DNA from: Pseudomonas azotoformans
Lineage (GTDB): Bacteria > Pseudomonadota > Gammaproteobacteria > Pseudomonadales > Pseudomonadaceae
Length of the DNA stretch: 64,000 bases
Assembly: GCF_001579805.1 (NCBI RefSeq)
Contig: NZ_CP014546.1
Location: forward strand, 1,240,001 to 1,304,000
Direction: 5' to 3'
In this document: positions 1 to 9,472 of the stretch, piece after piece
How positions within the stretch are numbered: position 1 is the stretch's first letter
Layout: every line of letters starts with the position of its first letter
Notes under the pieces: model-generated
Seen by the model: only the letters and a program-made list of their open reading frames with translations
The model's database searches: none
What the model was told of the DNA's origin: nothing
Made by a program: the position numbers and the translations under genes

Positions 1-1
1 G

Positions 2-52
2 GAGATTCGCAGCCTGGCCGAATTAGCGCCCTTGCTGGCTGGCTGGAAATAA
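2..52 (+). CDS. C-terminal end of an upstream gene, possibly a HAD-family hydrolase
   Basis: Only the last 16 codons and a TAA stop are in the window; the reading frame gives EIRSLAELAPLLAGWK. A terminator follows 8 bases later, which supports a real gene end. C-termini with an 'I-x-SLAEL' pattern are common in HAD-IA phosphatases, and in pseudomonads a HAD hydrolase lies a few genes from sutA next to xerC. That assignment rests on 16 residues and remembered gene order, so it is a weak inference; the existence of the gene end is more certain. Confidence 0.4.
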   Translation, partial: EIRSLAELAPLLAGWK

Positions 53-60
53 CACCCATG

Positions 61-89
61 AAAAAGCCCGCAGCGACGGCGGGCTTTTT
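61..89. terminator. Bidirectional rho-independent terminator
   Basis: Perfect 11-bp stem AAAAAGCCCGC / GCGGGCTTTTT with a 7-base loop. The A-run on one side and T-run on the other let it end transcription both from the upstream plus-strand gene and from sutA on the minus strand. Confidence 0.85.
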
Positions 90-109
90 CTTACAAGCGG
101 GTGCTGACC

Positions 110-436
110 TCAGATAGGTCGGCTGCCGTACTTGTTATCCGGCTTCTTCGGTGGGTCTGCCACCACGTTGGCCTCGACTTCCTGCACTTTGCCGCCTTTA
201 GCGAGGAACTCTTCCATCGCACGGGCCAGGGCATCACGCTCTTTGTTCTTGGCTTCAACGCTCGGCAATTCATCTACCGACACAGCAGCCTTGGCTTTGC
301 CTTTGGCAGCCGGGGCAGGCGCATCATCGCCACCGTCGTCGTCAGCAACGTCTTCCGCCGCCGCTTCAAGACCTTCTTCGGTGTCGTCTTCGTCACCTAC
401 TTCGAGTTCGTCGTTTTCCAGATCATCGTCGCTCAT
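110..436 (-). CDS. sutA: RNA polymerase-associated regulator SutA
   Basis: A 108-residue protein with a very acidic N-terminal half (repeated D/E from residue 3 to about 40), an Ala/Lys-rich linker, a central helical segment (about residues 53-83) and a basic, flexible C-terminus ending in NKYGSRPI. This composition and the position beside amtB-glnK match SutA of Pseudomonas, a small factor that binds RNA polymerase and supports ribosomal and maintenance gene expression during slow growth. It ends at the bidirectional terminator at 61-89. The long upstream leader contains a perfect small hairpin at 520-537. Confidence 0.88.
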   Translation of the reverse strand: MSDDDLENDELEVGDEDDTEEGLEAAAEDVADDDGGDDAPAPAAKGKAKAAVSVDELPSVEAKNKERDALARAMEEFLAKGGKVQEVEANVVADPPKKPDNKYGSRPI

Positions 437-783
437 GTTCTACCTCATGACTTGCGAAAAGCAGATTAGTTATAGCCCAGCTTCATCCTCTGTCGAGGCT
501 GCCGAGGAAAAATCAACATCCACTGGATAACCAGTGGCTTATGCCCCGCCGCCGTGCAAGGTGGCGAGGACTTTACGAACACCACCATGATCACGATGCT
601 CGTCCAGATAAATACAGTTATGCGCCCATCGGCGCGCATTCTAGCGCGCTCTGGGAAAAAACAAAGTGCCGAATACGCCTACATGCCTGTAAGACATTGG
701 CACGCTGAAAAGTGCCGTGTGCATCCCATCACAAACAAGGCGTAAAAACCGCTACAGCGTATTACGACTGACAAACACCAGAC
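437..783. other. Intergenic region holding the sutA leader
   Basis: About 350 bases without a convincing gene; the short open frames here lack ribosome-binding sites and protein-like composition. On the sutA strand it holds a perfect 7-bp hairpin, CCACTGG-ATAA-CCAGTGG (520-537), about 84 bases upstream of the sutA start, in the likely 5' leader or promoter. The sequence from about 600 to 780 is less GC-rich and probably contains the sutA promoter. Confidence 0.5.
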
Positions 784-817
784 AAAAAAATGCCCGGCAA
801 GCCGGGCATCTTTTTTT
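784..817 (-). terminator. Terminator of the glnK-amtB operon
   Basis: Stem ATGCCCGGC / GCCGGGCAT with an AA loop, flanked by seven A on the left and seven T on the right. It starts 8 bases after the amtB stop codon and could work in both directions. Confidence 0.88.
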
Positions 818-824
818 CGCGTAC

Positions 825-2162
825 TTACAAGTTGTAGCCGCGTTCGTTGTGTTGCGCCAGGTCGAGGCCGACGGCCTCTTCCTCTTCGGTCACCCGCAGG
901 CCCATGACCATGTCCAACACCTTAAGGATGATGTAGGTCACGATCGCCGTGTAGATCACCGTGAAGCCAACGCCTTTGCACTGGATCCAGACTTGCGCAG
1001 CGATGTCAGTCACCGTACCGAAGCCACCCAGAGCAGGCGCTGCAAATACACCCGTGAGGATCGCCCCCACGATACCGCCGATACCGTGCACGCCGAAAGC
1101 GTCCAGGGAGTCGTCGTAGCCCAGCTTGCGCTTGAGGCTGGTGGCGCAGAAGAAGCAGATCACACCGGCAACCAGGCCGATTACCAGAGCGCCCATCGGG
1201 CCCACGGTGCCTGCGGCTGGGGTGACTGCAACCAGGCCCGCGACCACGCCCGAGGCAATGCCCAGTGCGCTTGGCTTACCGTGGGTGATCCACTCGGCGA
1301 ACATCCAGCCCAGCGCCGCAGCAGCGGTCGCGATCTGTGTAACCAGCATCGCCATGCCTGCGGTGCCGTTGGCCGCGGCGGCGGAACCGGCGTTGAAGCC
1401 GAACCAGCCGATCCACAGCATCGCCGCGCCGATCAGGGTGTAACCCAGGTTGTGCGGGGCCATCGGGGTGGTCGGGAAGCCTTTACGCTTGCCGAGCACG
1501 ATGCACGCAACCAGGCCAGCCACACCGGCGTTGATGTGCACCACGGTGCCGCCAGCGAAGTCCAGTACGCCCCAGTCCCACAGCAGGCCGCCGTTACCAC
1601 TCCAGACCATGTGCGCGATCGGCGCGTAGACCAGGGTGAACCAGATCGCCATGAAGATCAGCATCGCAGAGAACTTCATACGCTCAGCGAAGGCACCGAC
1701 GATCAGCGCCGGGGTGATGATGGCGAACGTCATCTGGAAGGTGATGAACACGGCTTCCGGGAACAATGCCGCAGGGCCGGTGATGCTGGCCGGGGTCACG
1801 CCCGCCAGGAACGCCTTGCCCATGCCGCCGAAGAAGGAGTTGAAGTTGACCACACCCTGTTCCATACCGGTGGTATCGAACGCGATGCTGTAGCCGTAGA
1901 CGACCCAGAGGATGCTGATCAGGCCAGTGATCGCGAAACACTGCATCATCACCGACAGAATATTCTTGGAGCGGACCATGCCGCCGTAGAACAGCGCCAG
2001 GCCAGGGATGGTCATGAACAGCACCAAAGCGGTGGCGGTCAGCATCCAGGCGGTGTCGCCGGAATTGAGGACTGGAGCAGCCACTTCGTCTGCCGCCATG
2101 GCCAGGCTTGGCATTACGATGGACAACAGGGCTCCGAGCCCTGCGAATTTACGCAGAGTCAT
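825..2162 (-). CDS. amtB: Ammonium transporter AmtB
   Basis: A 445-residue Amt/MEP/Rh channel that conducts ammonium across the inner membrane and is gated by GlnK. The chosen ATG at 2162 follows AGGAG and gives a cleavable signal-like N-terminus (MTLRKF ... AMAADE), as in other bacterial AmtB proteins; the frame is open 38 codons further upstream but without features. Many hydrophobic segments follow, consistent with 11 transmembrane helices. The two pore histidines are visible in the contexts GGTVVHINAG and DAFGVHGIGG. It lies 34 bases downstream of glnK on the same strand, the standard nitrogen-control operon. Confidence 0.97.
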   Translation of the reverse strand: MTLRKFAGLGALLSIVMPSLAMAADEVAAPVLNSGDTAWMLTATALVLFMTIPGLALFYGGMVRSKNILSVMMQCFAITGLISILWVVYGYSIAFDTTGMEQGVVNFNSFFGGMGKAFLAGVTPASITGPAALFPEAVFITFQMTFAIITPALIVGAFAERMKFSAMLIFMAIWFTLVYAPIAHMVWSGNGGLLWDWGVLDFAGGTVVHINAGVAGLVACIVLGKRKGFPTTPMAPHNLGYTLIGAAMLWIGWFGFNAGSAAAANGTAGMAMLVTQIATAAAALGWMFAEWITHGKPSALGIASGVVAGLVAVTPAAGTVGPMGALVIGLVAGVICFFCATSLKRKLGYDDSLDAFGVHGIGGIVGAILTGVFAAPALGGFGTVTDIAAQVWIQCKGVGFTVIYTAIVTYIILKVLDMVMGLRVTEEEEAVGLDLAQHNERGYNL

Positions 2163-2196
2163 ATTGTTTTCTCCTGGGGCGTTGGGGTTTGGCGGC

Positions 2197-2706
<510 letters not shown>

Positions 2707-2745
2707 TCACAGCGACTGCATCAGTGCATGGGTCATGATCGTCTA

Positions 2746-2761
2746 AGCAGAAACCTTGCCA
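2746..2761 (-). promoter_or_regulatory. Putative sigma-54 (RpoN) promoter of glnK-amtB
   Basis: Read on the minus strand the sequence is TGGCAAGGTTTCTGCT, against the consensus TGGCAC-N5-TTGC(A/T). The invariant GG and GC are present with the required 10-base spacing. Transcription would start near 2735, giving a leader of about 200 bases before glnK. Confidence 0.7.
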
Positions 2762-2836
2762 GCTCCGTAAAAATCACTGAAATCAGTCCTTTGCCCACTT
2801 ATGCCCACCTACGGGGCTTTTTGATGGCGGCAATGC

Positions 2837-2851
2837 GCACAAAAACAGTGC
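2837..2851. promoter_or_regulatory. Putative NtrC-binding site
   Basis: GCAC-AAAAACA-GTGC fits the enhancer pattern GCAC-N7-GTGC used by NtrC. It lies about 100 bases upstream of the predicted sigma-54 start site, a typical enhancer distance, and about 105 bases upstream of ubiK on the other side. No second site of equal quality was found nearby. Confidence 0.6.
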
Positions 2852-2957
2852 GTCGCCGCCCGACCCCCTGCGCGAAAAGCGTGCGCTTACCTCCGTGAAA
2901 AAGACTATAGACGCTGCGTGATACACTGCCGGCCAACAGTTTTCCGGAATATTTCCC

Positions 2958-3218
2958 ATGCTCGCGCCCAAAGACCTCCTCGACGCCCTGAGCGGCCACG
3001 CTTCTCGCCTGTTCAGCGGCGACACCCCATTGCCCCGCAATGAAATCGAAAGCCAATTCAAGGCATTGCTGCAAAGCGGTTTCAGCAAGCTCGACCTGGT
3101 GAGCCGGGAAGAGTTTGATAGCCAGATGGTGGTGCTGGCCCGCACGCGTGCGCGGCTTGAGAGCCTGGAAGCGAAAGTCGCCGAACTGGAAGCCAAGCTC
3201 ATGCCGCCTGCTGAATAA
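2958..3218 (+). CDS. ubiK: Ubiquinone biosynthesis accessory factor UbiK (YqiC/BMFP family)
   Basis: An 86-residue protein with an amphipathic N-terminal region (MLAPKDLLDALSG) and a C-terminal coiled coil (about residues 50-82, rich in R, E, K and L). This matches the BMFP family, whose enterobacterial member UbiK helps aerobic ubiquinone synthesis, probably by linking the Ubi complex to membrane lipid. It is divergent from glnK and stands alone; the family also has reported membrane-fusogenic activity in vitro. Family assignment is firm; the physiological role in this organism is inferred. Confidence 0.85.
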   Translation: MLAPKDLLDALSGHASRLFSGDTPLPRNEIESQFKALLQSGFSKLDLVSREEFDSQMVVLARTRARLESLEAKVAELEAKLMPPAE

Positions 3219-3229
3219 ACGCGGTCAAT

Positions 3230-3263
3230 GTGGGAGCTGGATACGTTCTGTAAAACCTCCCAC
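3230..3263. repeat. Short REP-like palindrome
   Basis: GTGGGAG (3230-3236) and CTCCCAC (3257-3263) form an inverted repeat between ubiK and yifB. The 'tgtgggagctgg' core recurs in the element at 55392-55473, so this is probably a degenerate copy of the same dispersed repeat. Confidence 0.55.
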
Positions 3264-3334
3264 CTTCGATAGCGTCACCCCTCGTCTACCCTTGAGAAAA
3301 CCGCAGGAAGCGGTCCCTTTTTCAAGGAACGAGC

Positions 3335-4831
3335 ATGTCCCTCGCCATCGTCCACAGCCGCGCCCAAATTGGCGTCGAAGCCCCTGCCGTCACCGTCGAA
3401 GTGCATATGGCCAATGGTCTGCCGTCCCTGACGCTGGTGGGTTTGCCTGAAACGGCGGTCAAGGAAAGCAAGGACCGGGTGCGCAGCGCCATCCTCAATT
3501 CCGCCCTGCAATACCCTGCCCGCCGCATCACCCTGAACCTGGCGCCCGCCGACCTGCCCAAGGACGGCGGGCGTTTTGACCTGGCGATTGCCCTGGGAAT
3601 CCTGGCGGCCAGCGTGCAGGTGCCGGCGTTGATGCTCGACGACGTGGAATGCCTCGGGGAACTGGCACTGTCCGGCGAAGTGCGCGCAGTGAAAGGCGTA
3701 TTGCCAGCAGCATTGGCGGCGCGCAAGGCCGGGCGCACTGTGATAGTGCCACGGGCGAATGCGGAAGAAGCCTGCCTGGCATCGGGATTGAAAGTGATCG
3801 CCGTGGACCACCTGCTTCAGGTGGTGGCGCACCTGAACGGGCATCAGCCAATCGAGCCCTACAAGTCCGACGGTTTGCTGTACCTGAACAAGCCTTACCC
3901 GGACTTGAGCGAAGTACAGGGCCAGCTCGCCGCCAAGCGCGCATTGCTGATCGCGGCGGCGGGGGCGCATAACCTGCTGTTCAGCGGCCCGCCCGGCACC
4001 GGCAAGACATTGCTCGCCAGTCGCCTGCCAGGTTTGCTGCCACCGCTGAGTGAGCAGGAGGCCTTGGAGGTGGCGGCGATTCAGTCGGTGGTCAGCCTGG
4101 CGCCGCTGAGTCATTGGCCGCATCGGCCGTTTCGCCAGCCGCATCATTCGGCATCAGGTCCTGCATTGGTGGGTGGCGGCTCGAAACCACAGCCCGGCGA
4201 AATCACTCTCGCCCATCACGGCGTCTTGTTCCTGGATGAATTGCCGGAGTTCGACCGCAAGGTACTGGAGGTGCTGCGCGAACCACTGGAGTCAGGACAC
4301 ATCGTGATTTCCCGCGCCCGTGACAGGGTGAGCTTCCCAGCACGTTTTCAACTGGTGGCCGCCATGAACCCCTGCCCGTGTGGTTATTTGGGCGAACCCA
4401 GCGGGCGCTGTCGCTGTACACCGGAGCAGATCCAGCGCTATCGCAACAAGCTGTCCGGACCGTTGATGGACCGGATCGACCTGCACCTGACCGTCGCGCG
4501 GGAAACCACGGCATTGAACCCAGCCCAACAGGCTGGCGATAACACCGCGACGGCCTCGGCCGAGGTAGCCGAGGCTCGCGAGCGCCAGTTACGGCGTCAG
4601 GGTTGTGCGAATGCCTTTCTGGACCTGCCTGGGCTGCGCAAGCACTGCACGCTAGCGAAGGTCGATGAGGGCTGGCTGGAAACCGCTTGCGAGCGGCTGA
4701 CCCTGTCCCTGCGCGCCGCCCATCGCCTGCTCAAGGTGGCGCGCACCTTGGCGGACCTAGAACAGGTGAATGACATCACCCGTGAGCATCTGAAGGAGGC
4801 CCTGCAATATCGCCCGGCCTCCATCACCTGA
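3335..4831 (+). CDS. comM: YifB/ComM family Mg-chelatase-like AAA+ ATPase
   Basis: A 498-residue protein. Residues 1-170 form the N-terminal Lon-protease-like (ChlI) domain; the AAA+ core has Walker A GPPGTGKT at 218-225 and Walker B LFLDELPEF; a cysteine cluster (NPCPCGYLG ... RCRC) follows and the C-terminal domain is complete. In naturally transformable bacteria ComM is a hexameric helicase that drives branch migration when single-stranded DNA is integrated; in other species it is called YifB. Start ATG follows an AAGGA motif. Neighbouring ubiK-yifB order is conserved in Pseudomonas. Confidence 0.93.
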   Translation: MSLAIVHSRAQIGVEAPAVTVEVHMANGLPSLTLVGLPETAVKESKDRVRSAILNSALQYPARRITLNLAPADLPKDGGRFDLAIALGILAASVQVPALMLDDVECLGELALSGEVRAVKGVLPAALAARKAGRTVIVPRANAEEACLASGLKVIAVDHLLQVVAHLNGHQPIEPYKSDGLLYLNKPYPDLSEVQGQLAAKRALLIAAAGAHNLLFSGPPGTGKTLLASRLPGLLPPLSEQEALEVAAIQSVVSLAPLSHWPHRPFRQPHHSASGPALVGGGSKPQPGEITLAHHGVLFLDELPEFDRKVLEVLREPLESGHIVISRARDRVSFPARFQLVAAMNPCPCGYLGEPSGRCRCTPEQIQRYRNKLSGPLMDRIDLHLTVARETTALNPAQQAGDNTATASAEVAEARERQLRRQGCANAFLDLPGLRKHCTLAKVDEGWLETACERLTLSLRAAHRLLKVARTLADLEQVNDITREHLKEALQYRPASIT

Positions 4832-4834
4832 GCC

Positions 4835-6812
4835 TCAGCGGAAGCGATCCACCTCATGCCGCAAGCCCGCCGCCAGCGTCTCCAATTCCTTGGCGGTAAT
4901 CGCCAGGTTCGACACCACTTCGCGCTGCTCACTGTTGGCCAACGCAATGCTTTGCAGATTGCTGCTGAGCAAGGTCGCGGTGCTGCTCTGCTCCTGGGTG
5001 GCAGTGGTAATCGCCGCGAACTGCTGGCCGGCCCGAACGGCTTTGCTCGTCGATACGCGCCAGGGCCGACGCCACGTCGGCGTTGCGCGACAGGCCTTCC
5101 TGCATCAACACGTTGCCGCGCTCCATGGTGCTGATGGCGTTGCCGGTTTCCTGCTGGATGCTCTGGATCATCCCGGAGATCTCGTCGGTGGCCTCTCGGG
5201 TGCGCGACGCCAGGTTGCGCACCTCATCGGCGACCACGGCAAAGCCACGGCCTTGCTCACCCGCGCGCGCAGCTTCGATGGCAGCGTTGAGCGCCAGCAG
5301 GTTGGTCTGTTCGGCAATCGAGGTGATCACGCCGACGATCCCGCCGATTTCCTGGGAGCGCTGGCCAAGGGTGTTGATCACCGTGGCCGTGCTGTTCAGG
5401 GCGGTGGCGATGTGTTCCAGGGACGACGACGCCTCTTGCATCGAGTTACGCCCGATACGGGTTTGCTGGGCGTTTTCCTGGGCCAGGCGTTCGGTGCTGC
5501 CCATATTGTCGGCGATGTTCAGCGAGGTGGCGCTGAACTCTTCCACGGCGCCGGCCATGCTGGTGATCTCGCCGGACTGCTGCTCCATGCCTTCATAGGC
5601 ACCACCGGACAACCCGGACAACGCCTGGGCGCGGCTGTTGACCTCTTCGGCCGCCTTGCGGATATGCGAAACCATGGTCGACAGCGCTTCACCCATCTGG
5701 TTGAAACTGCGCGCCAACTGGCCGATTTCGTCATGGCTGGACACATTCAGGCGTGCGCTCAAGTCGCCCGCGCCCAAGGCCTCGGCCTGGCGCACCAGGT
5801 CGCCCAACGGCGCCAACTTGCTACGCAGCAGCCACACGGTTGCACCGACTGCCAGCAGCATGGCCAAGACGCTGCCGATTACCAGGCGGATGCCGACGTC
5901 CCAGGTCACCGAGCGAATCTCAGCCTTGGGCATGCTGGCAACCACCGCCCACGGCCCGCCTTCGAAGGGCACCGAGACGCTGTAGAAATCTTCGCTCTTG
6001 TCCGCCCAGAAGCGGCCCGCGCCTGGCGTCTTGGCCAGGTCCAGCATCACTGGGATCGCCTGGTCCAGCGCCTGCACGCCCGCCGGCGGCACCAGCCAAC
6101 GCTTCTGCTCATCGAGCAAGGCCAGGGAGCCGGTCTGGCCGATGCGGAAGCGCTTGAGGTTCTCGAACTGGGCGTTCTGGGCGTCGGTGTAGTCAAAACC
6201 GATGAACAGCACGGCGATGACCTGGCCGCTGCTGTCACGCACCGGGCTGTACTGGGTCATGTAGGAGCGGTCGAACAACACCGCACGGCCAATGTAGGTC
6301 TGGCCGCTGAGCACGCGCTGATAGGCTGGGCCCTGGCGATCCAGCACCGTACCGATGGCACGGTTGCCATCCTGTTTGGTCAACGAGGTGCTGATGCGAA
6401 TGAAGTCTTCGCCGCTGCGCACAAACACCGTGGCCACGCCGCCGGACATCTGCTTGAACTCATCCACTTCATCGAAGTTGTTGTTCAGCACTTCACTGCC
6501 CAGGGACAGGCTTGGGGTCTGTACCCCGGCCACGGTCACCGGCTGGTCGGCATGCACACTCAAGCCCGCGCCGAAGCGCTTTTCAAACAGCCCGCTCAAA
6601 CGCTGGGTACTTTCGCGCAAGGTGCTGTGGAAGGTATTGAGTTGGTCGGCGAGCAAGCGCGCCTCACTGGCCAGGTGTTCCTCACGGGTGGCGAGGTTGG
6701 CGGAGTCGAGGGAACGCAAGGCAAACACCGTACTGCCGCTGATGACGACAGCCAGAATCAAGGCTAACGCGAGGCCTAACTGGGAGGCAATCCGAGCACG
6801 AGGTTGAGACAT
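4835..6812 (-). pseudogene. Methyl-accepting chemotaxis protein, interrupted by one extra base
   Basis: A chemoreceptor of 658 residues once one base is removed. Order of parts: N-terminal transmembrane helix (about 10-32), periplasmic double-Cache-type sensor, second membrane helix (about 310-330), HAMP domain, and a signalling hairpin with the conserved tip [19 protein letters not shown]. The frame breaks near residue 592: the C-run at 5032-5034 in GGCCC holds one base too many. In the +1 frame the expected ending continues ([15 protein letters not shown] ... HEVDRFR) to a TGA at 4835-4837. The interruption removes the last methylation helix. The extra base matches four others in this window, so a sequence error is likely. 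Ligand unknown. Confidence 0.88.
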
Positions 6813-6989
6813 GACAGCTCCTGGCCGAGGCCAGGATCATCCTGATCTCATAGCGCTGCTCGGCAAATTATCTAGTGGGTAGCGTTGGTGCACGATGGTT
6901 CCAACACACCTACTTCGGCGGGCCGAGGCAATACTTGAGCGAATCACAGGGGTATCACGCAAACGATTGCACTAACGGTCTGTCGCCGC

Positions 6990-7910
6990 TCAATCAAGGC
7001 GTTCGACCTGGGGCAATTCCATGGCCTTGACCTCTGCCTGCAGAAACTCCGCCAGGCGCCGCAACCGCTCGCCACCGGGGCGGGTTTTCGGCCACACCAA
7101 ATAGTAATTTTCACGACTGGCCACGGCCGTTGGCCAGGGTAGGCTCAGCCGCCCCTGGGCCACGTCTTCGGCCACCATCAGCAAGTCGCCCATGGACACG
7201 CCGTAACCTCGCGCGGCGGCGATCATGCCCAGTTCGAGCGTGTCGAACACCTGGCCGCCCTTGAGCGACACCTGGGATGACAAGCCCATGCGCTCCAGCC
7301 AATTGCGCCAATCACGACGGTCGGGCGTGGGGTGCAGCAATTCGGCGGTGGCCAGCCGCTCGGCATCCCAGGGCCCATCTTCCAGCAGATTTGGCGCGCC
7401 GACCGGGATCAGCAATTCCGGGAACAGATAACTGGCCTCCCAATCCGCCGGAAAATGCCCGTAGCTCAGCAGCACCGCGCAGTCGAACGGCTCCTGGTTG
7501 AAGTCCACCTCGTCCACGCTCATCCAGGCGCTGGTCAGTTGCACCTCATTGCCCGGCTGTAATGCGCGGAAGCGGCTGAGTCGCGCCAACAACCAACGCA
7601 TAGTCAGGGTCGACGGCGCCTTCATGCGCAGGATGTCGTCCTCGGCATTCAAGGTATGGCAGGCCCGCTCCAGCGCGGCGAAACCTTCACGTACGCCGGG
7701 CAACAACAGGCGCGCCGCTTCGGTGAGCTGCAAGGTGCGGCCACTGCGCTGGAACAGCCGGCAGGCGAAGTGTTCTTCAAGCGTGCGGATATGTCGGCTC
7801 ACCGCACTTTGCGTAATCGACAACTCCTCCGCCGCGCGGGTGAAGGAGTTGTGCCGCGATGCCGCCTCAAACGCGCGAAGGGCATAAAGGGGAGGAAGGC
7901 GACGTGACAT
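6990..7910 (-). CDS. LysR-family regulator (GcvA-like)
   Basis: A 306-residue LysR-type regulator: winged helix-turn-helix at residues 8-67 (FTRAAEELSITQSAVSRHIRTLEE) and a substrate-binding-like effector domain from about residue 92. The opening 'RLPPLYALRAFEAASRHNSF' is typical of the GcvA branch. It is divergent from the MATE efflux gene, so it probably controls that gene and itself; this order is also found in P. aeruginosa (PA5293-PA5294). A CATGA-N7-TCATG palindrome in the shared region may be its site. Effector unknown. Confidence 0.85.
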   Translation of the reverse strand: MSRRLPPLYALRAFEAASRHNSFTRAAEELSITQSAVSRHIRTLEEHFACRLFQRSGRTLQLTEAARLLLPGVREGFAALERACHTLNAEDDILRMKAPSTLTMRWLLARLSRFRALQPGNEVQLTSAWMSVDEVDFNQEPFDCAVLLSYGHFPADWEASYLFPELLIPVGAPNLLEDGPWDAERLATAELLHPTPDRRDWRNWLERMGLSSQVSLKGGQVFDTLELGMIAAARGYGVSMGDLLMVAEDVAQGRLSLPWPTAVASRENYYLVWPKTRPGGERLRRLAEFLQAEVKAMELPQVERLD

Positions 7911-7957
7911 CTGGAGAACTCCTACAAGCGATGCCGTAACGTACCAGATTCATTCAG

Positions 7958-7974
7958 CATGAGTTTTAGTCATG
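7958..7974. promoter_or_regulatory. Candidate LysR-regulator palindrome
   Basis: CATGA-GTTTTAG-TCATG is a perfect inverted repeat in the 149-base region between the divergent LysR and MATE genes. It is compatible with the loose T-N11-A LysR motif, but the arms are only 5 bp long. Confidence 0.35.
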
Positions 7975-8059
7975 TGAACGATCGCATTTATCCCTTTGTG
8001 CAATCGGCCGAGAGCGCCGAGAATCAACCCCTCCCCAACCCTCCGATTTTTCGAGTGTG

Positions 8060-9472
8060 ATGATCATGCAGCATCCGGCACGTACCGAACTCTGGGCCAT
8101 TCTGCGGCTGTCAGGGCCGTTGATTGCCTCACAGTTGGCGCACATGCTGATGGTGCTGACCGACACCTTGATGATGGCGCGCCTGAGCCCCGAAGCCCTG
8201 GCTGGCGGCGGCCTGGGCGCGGCAAGCTATTCGTTCGTGTCGATTTTCTGCATTGGCGTGATTGCCGCTGTAGGCACGCTTGTCGCCATCCGTCACGGCG
8301 CCGGGGATATCGAAGGCGCCACGCGCCTGACCCAGGCCGGGCTGTGGCTGGCCTGGCTGATGGCCTTGGCGGCCGGCTTGCTGCTGTGGAACCTCAAGCC
8401 ACTGTTGCTGATGTTCGGCCAGACTGAAACCAACGTGCAGTCGGCCGGGCAATTCCTGACGATCCTGCCGTTCGCCCTGCCCGGATACTTGAGCTTCATG
8501 GCCTTGCGCGGCTTTACCAGCGCCATCGGCAAAGCCACTCCGGTGATGGTCATCAGCGTCGGCGGCACAGTACTGAATTACCTGCTCAACCACGCACTGA
8601 TCGAAGGCATGTTCGGCCTGCCCAAGCTCGGCCTGATGGGCATCGGCCTGGTCACCGCCATCGTCGCCAACGGCATGGCGCTGACGCTGATGTGGTACAT
8701 CCGCAGCAACCGCACCTATGCGGCCTACCCGCTGAGCGCCGGCCTGCTGCGCCTGAACACCCAGTACCTGCGCGAGTTGTGGCGCCTGGGCCTGCCGATT
8801 GGCGGCACCTACGCGGTGGAGGTCGGGTTGTTTGCCTTTGCCGCGCTGTGCATGGGCACCATGGGCAGCACGCAGTTGGCGGCGCACCAGATAGCGCTGC
8901 AGATTGTGTCGGTGGCGTTCATGGTGCCGGCGGGGATGTCCTACGCAGTGACCATGCGCATCGGCCAGCATTACGGCGCCGGGCAGTTGCTGCAGGCACG
9001 CCTGGCCGGACGTGTCGGCATAGGATTTGGCGCAGCGGTGATGTTGGGATTTGCCGCCATGCTGTGGCTTTACTCCGACCCATTGATCGGACTGCTCATC
9101 GATCACAACGATCCCGCGTTCCACGACGTGATCGTCCTGGCCGTCAGCCTGCTCGCTGTGGCCGCCTGGTTCGAGTTGTTCGACGGCGTGCAAACCATCG
9201 CCATGGGCTGCATTCGCGGGCTCAAGGACGCCAAGACCACCTTCCTGATCGGCGCAGGCTGCTATTGGTTGATTGGCGCACCGTCGGCGTGGTTGATGGC
9301 CTTCACCCTGGGCTGGGGACCGACCGGCGTGTGGTGGGGCTTGGCACTGGGCCTGGCGTGCGCCGCAGTCAGCCTGACCTGGGCGTTTGAAGCGAAGATG
9401 AAGCGAATGATCCGTCAGGAGGGCGCCGAGCCCGAAACCCGTGGTGGGTTCCAGGCTGCTCAACCAGATTAA
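8060..9472 (+). CDS. MATE family multidrug efflux transporter (NorM-type)
   Basis: About 470 residues with twelve hydrophobic segments in two related halves, characteristic of the MATE family, which exports cationic drugs and dyes in exchange for H+ or Na+. The N-terminal half begins LWAILRLSGPLIASQLAHML and carries the MVLTDTLMMARL helix. GTG (8057), ATG (8060) and ATG (8066) are consecutive possible starts; a GAG at 8053 favours 8060 or 8066. The gene meets the convergent EAL gene in a shared TTAA, so the two stop codons overlap. Confidence 0.92.
   Translation: MIMQHPARTELWAILRLSGPLIASQLAHMLMVLTDTLMMARLSPEALAGGGLGAASYSFVSIFCIGVIAAVGTLVAIRHGAGDIEGATRLTQAGLWLAWLMALAAGLLLWNLKPLLLMFGQTETNVQSAGQFLTILPFALPGYLSFMALRGFTSAIGKATPVMVISVGGTVLNYLLNHALIEGMFGLPKLGLMGIGLVTAIVANGMALTLMWYIRSNRTYAAYPLSAGLLRLNTQYLRELWRLGLPIGGTYAVEVGLFAFAALCMGTMGSTQLAAHQIALQIVSVAFMVPAGMSYAVTMRIGQHYGAGQLLQARLAGRVGIGFGAAVMLGFAAMLWLYSDPLIGLLIDHNDPAFHDVIVLAVSLLAVAAWFELFDGVQTIAMGCIRGLKDAKTTFLIGAGCYWLIGAPSAWLMAFTLGWGPTGVWWGLALGLACAAVSLTWAFEAKMKRMIRQEGAEPETRGGFQAAQPD

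Noticed and set aside
554..745. Possible small gene (63 codons) upstream of sutA
   Set aside because: No ribosome-binding site, no similarity recognised, and it lies across the expected sutA promoter.
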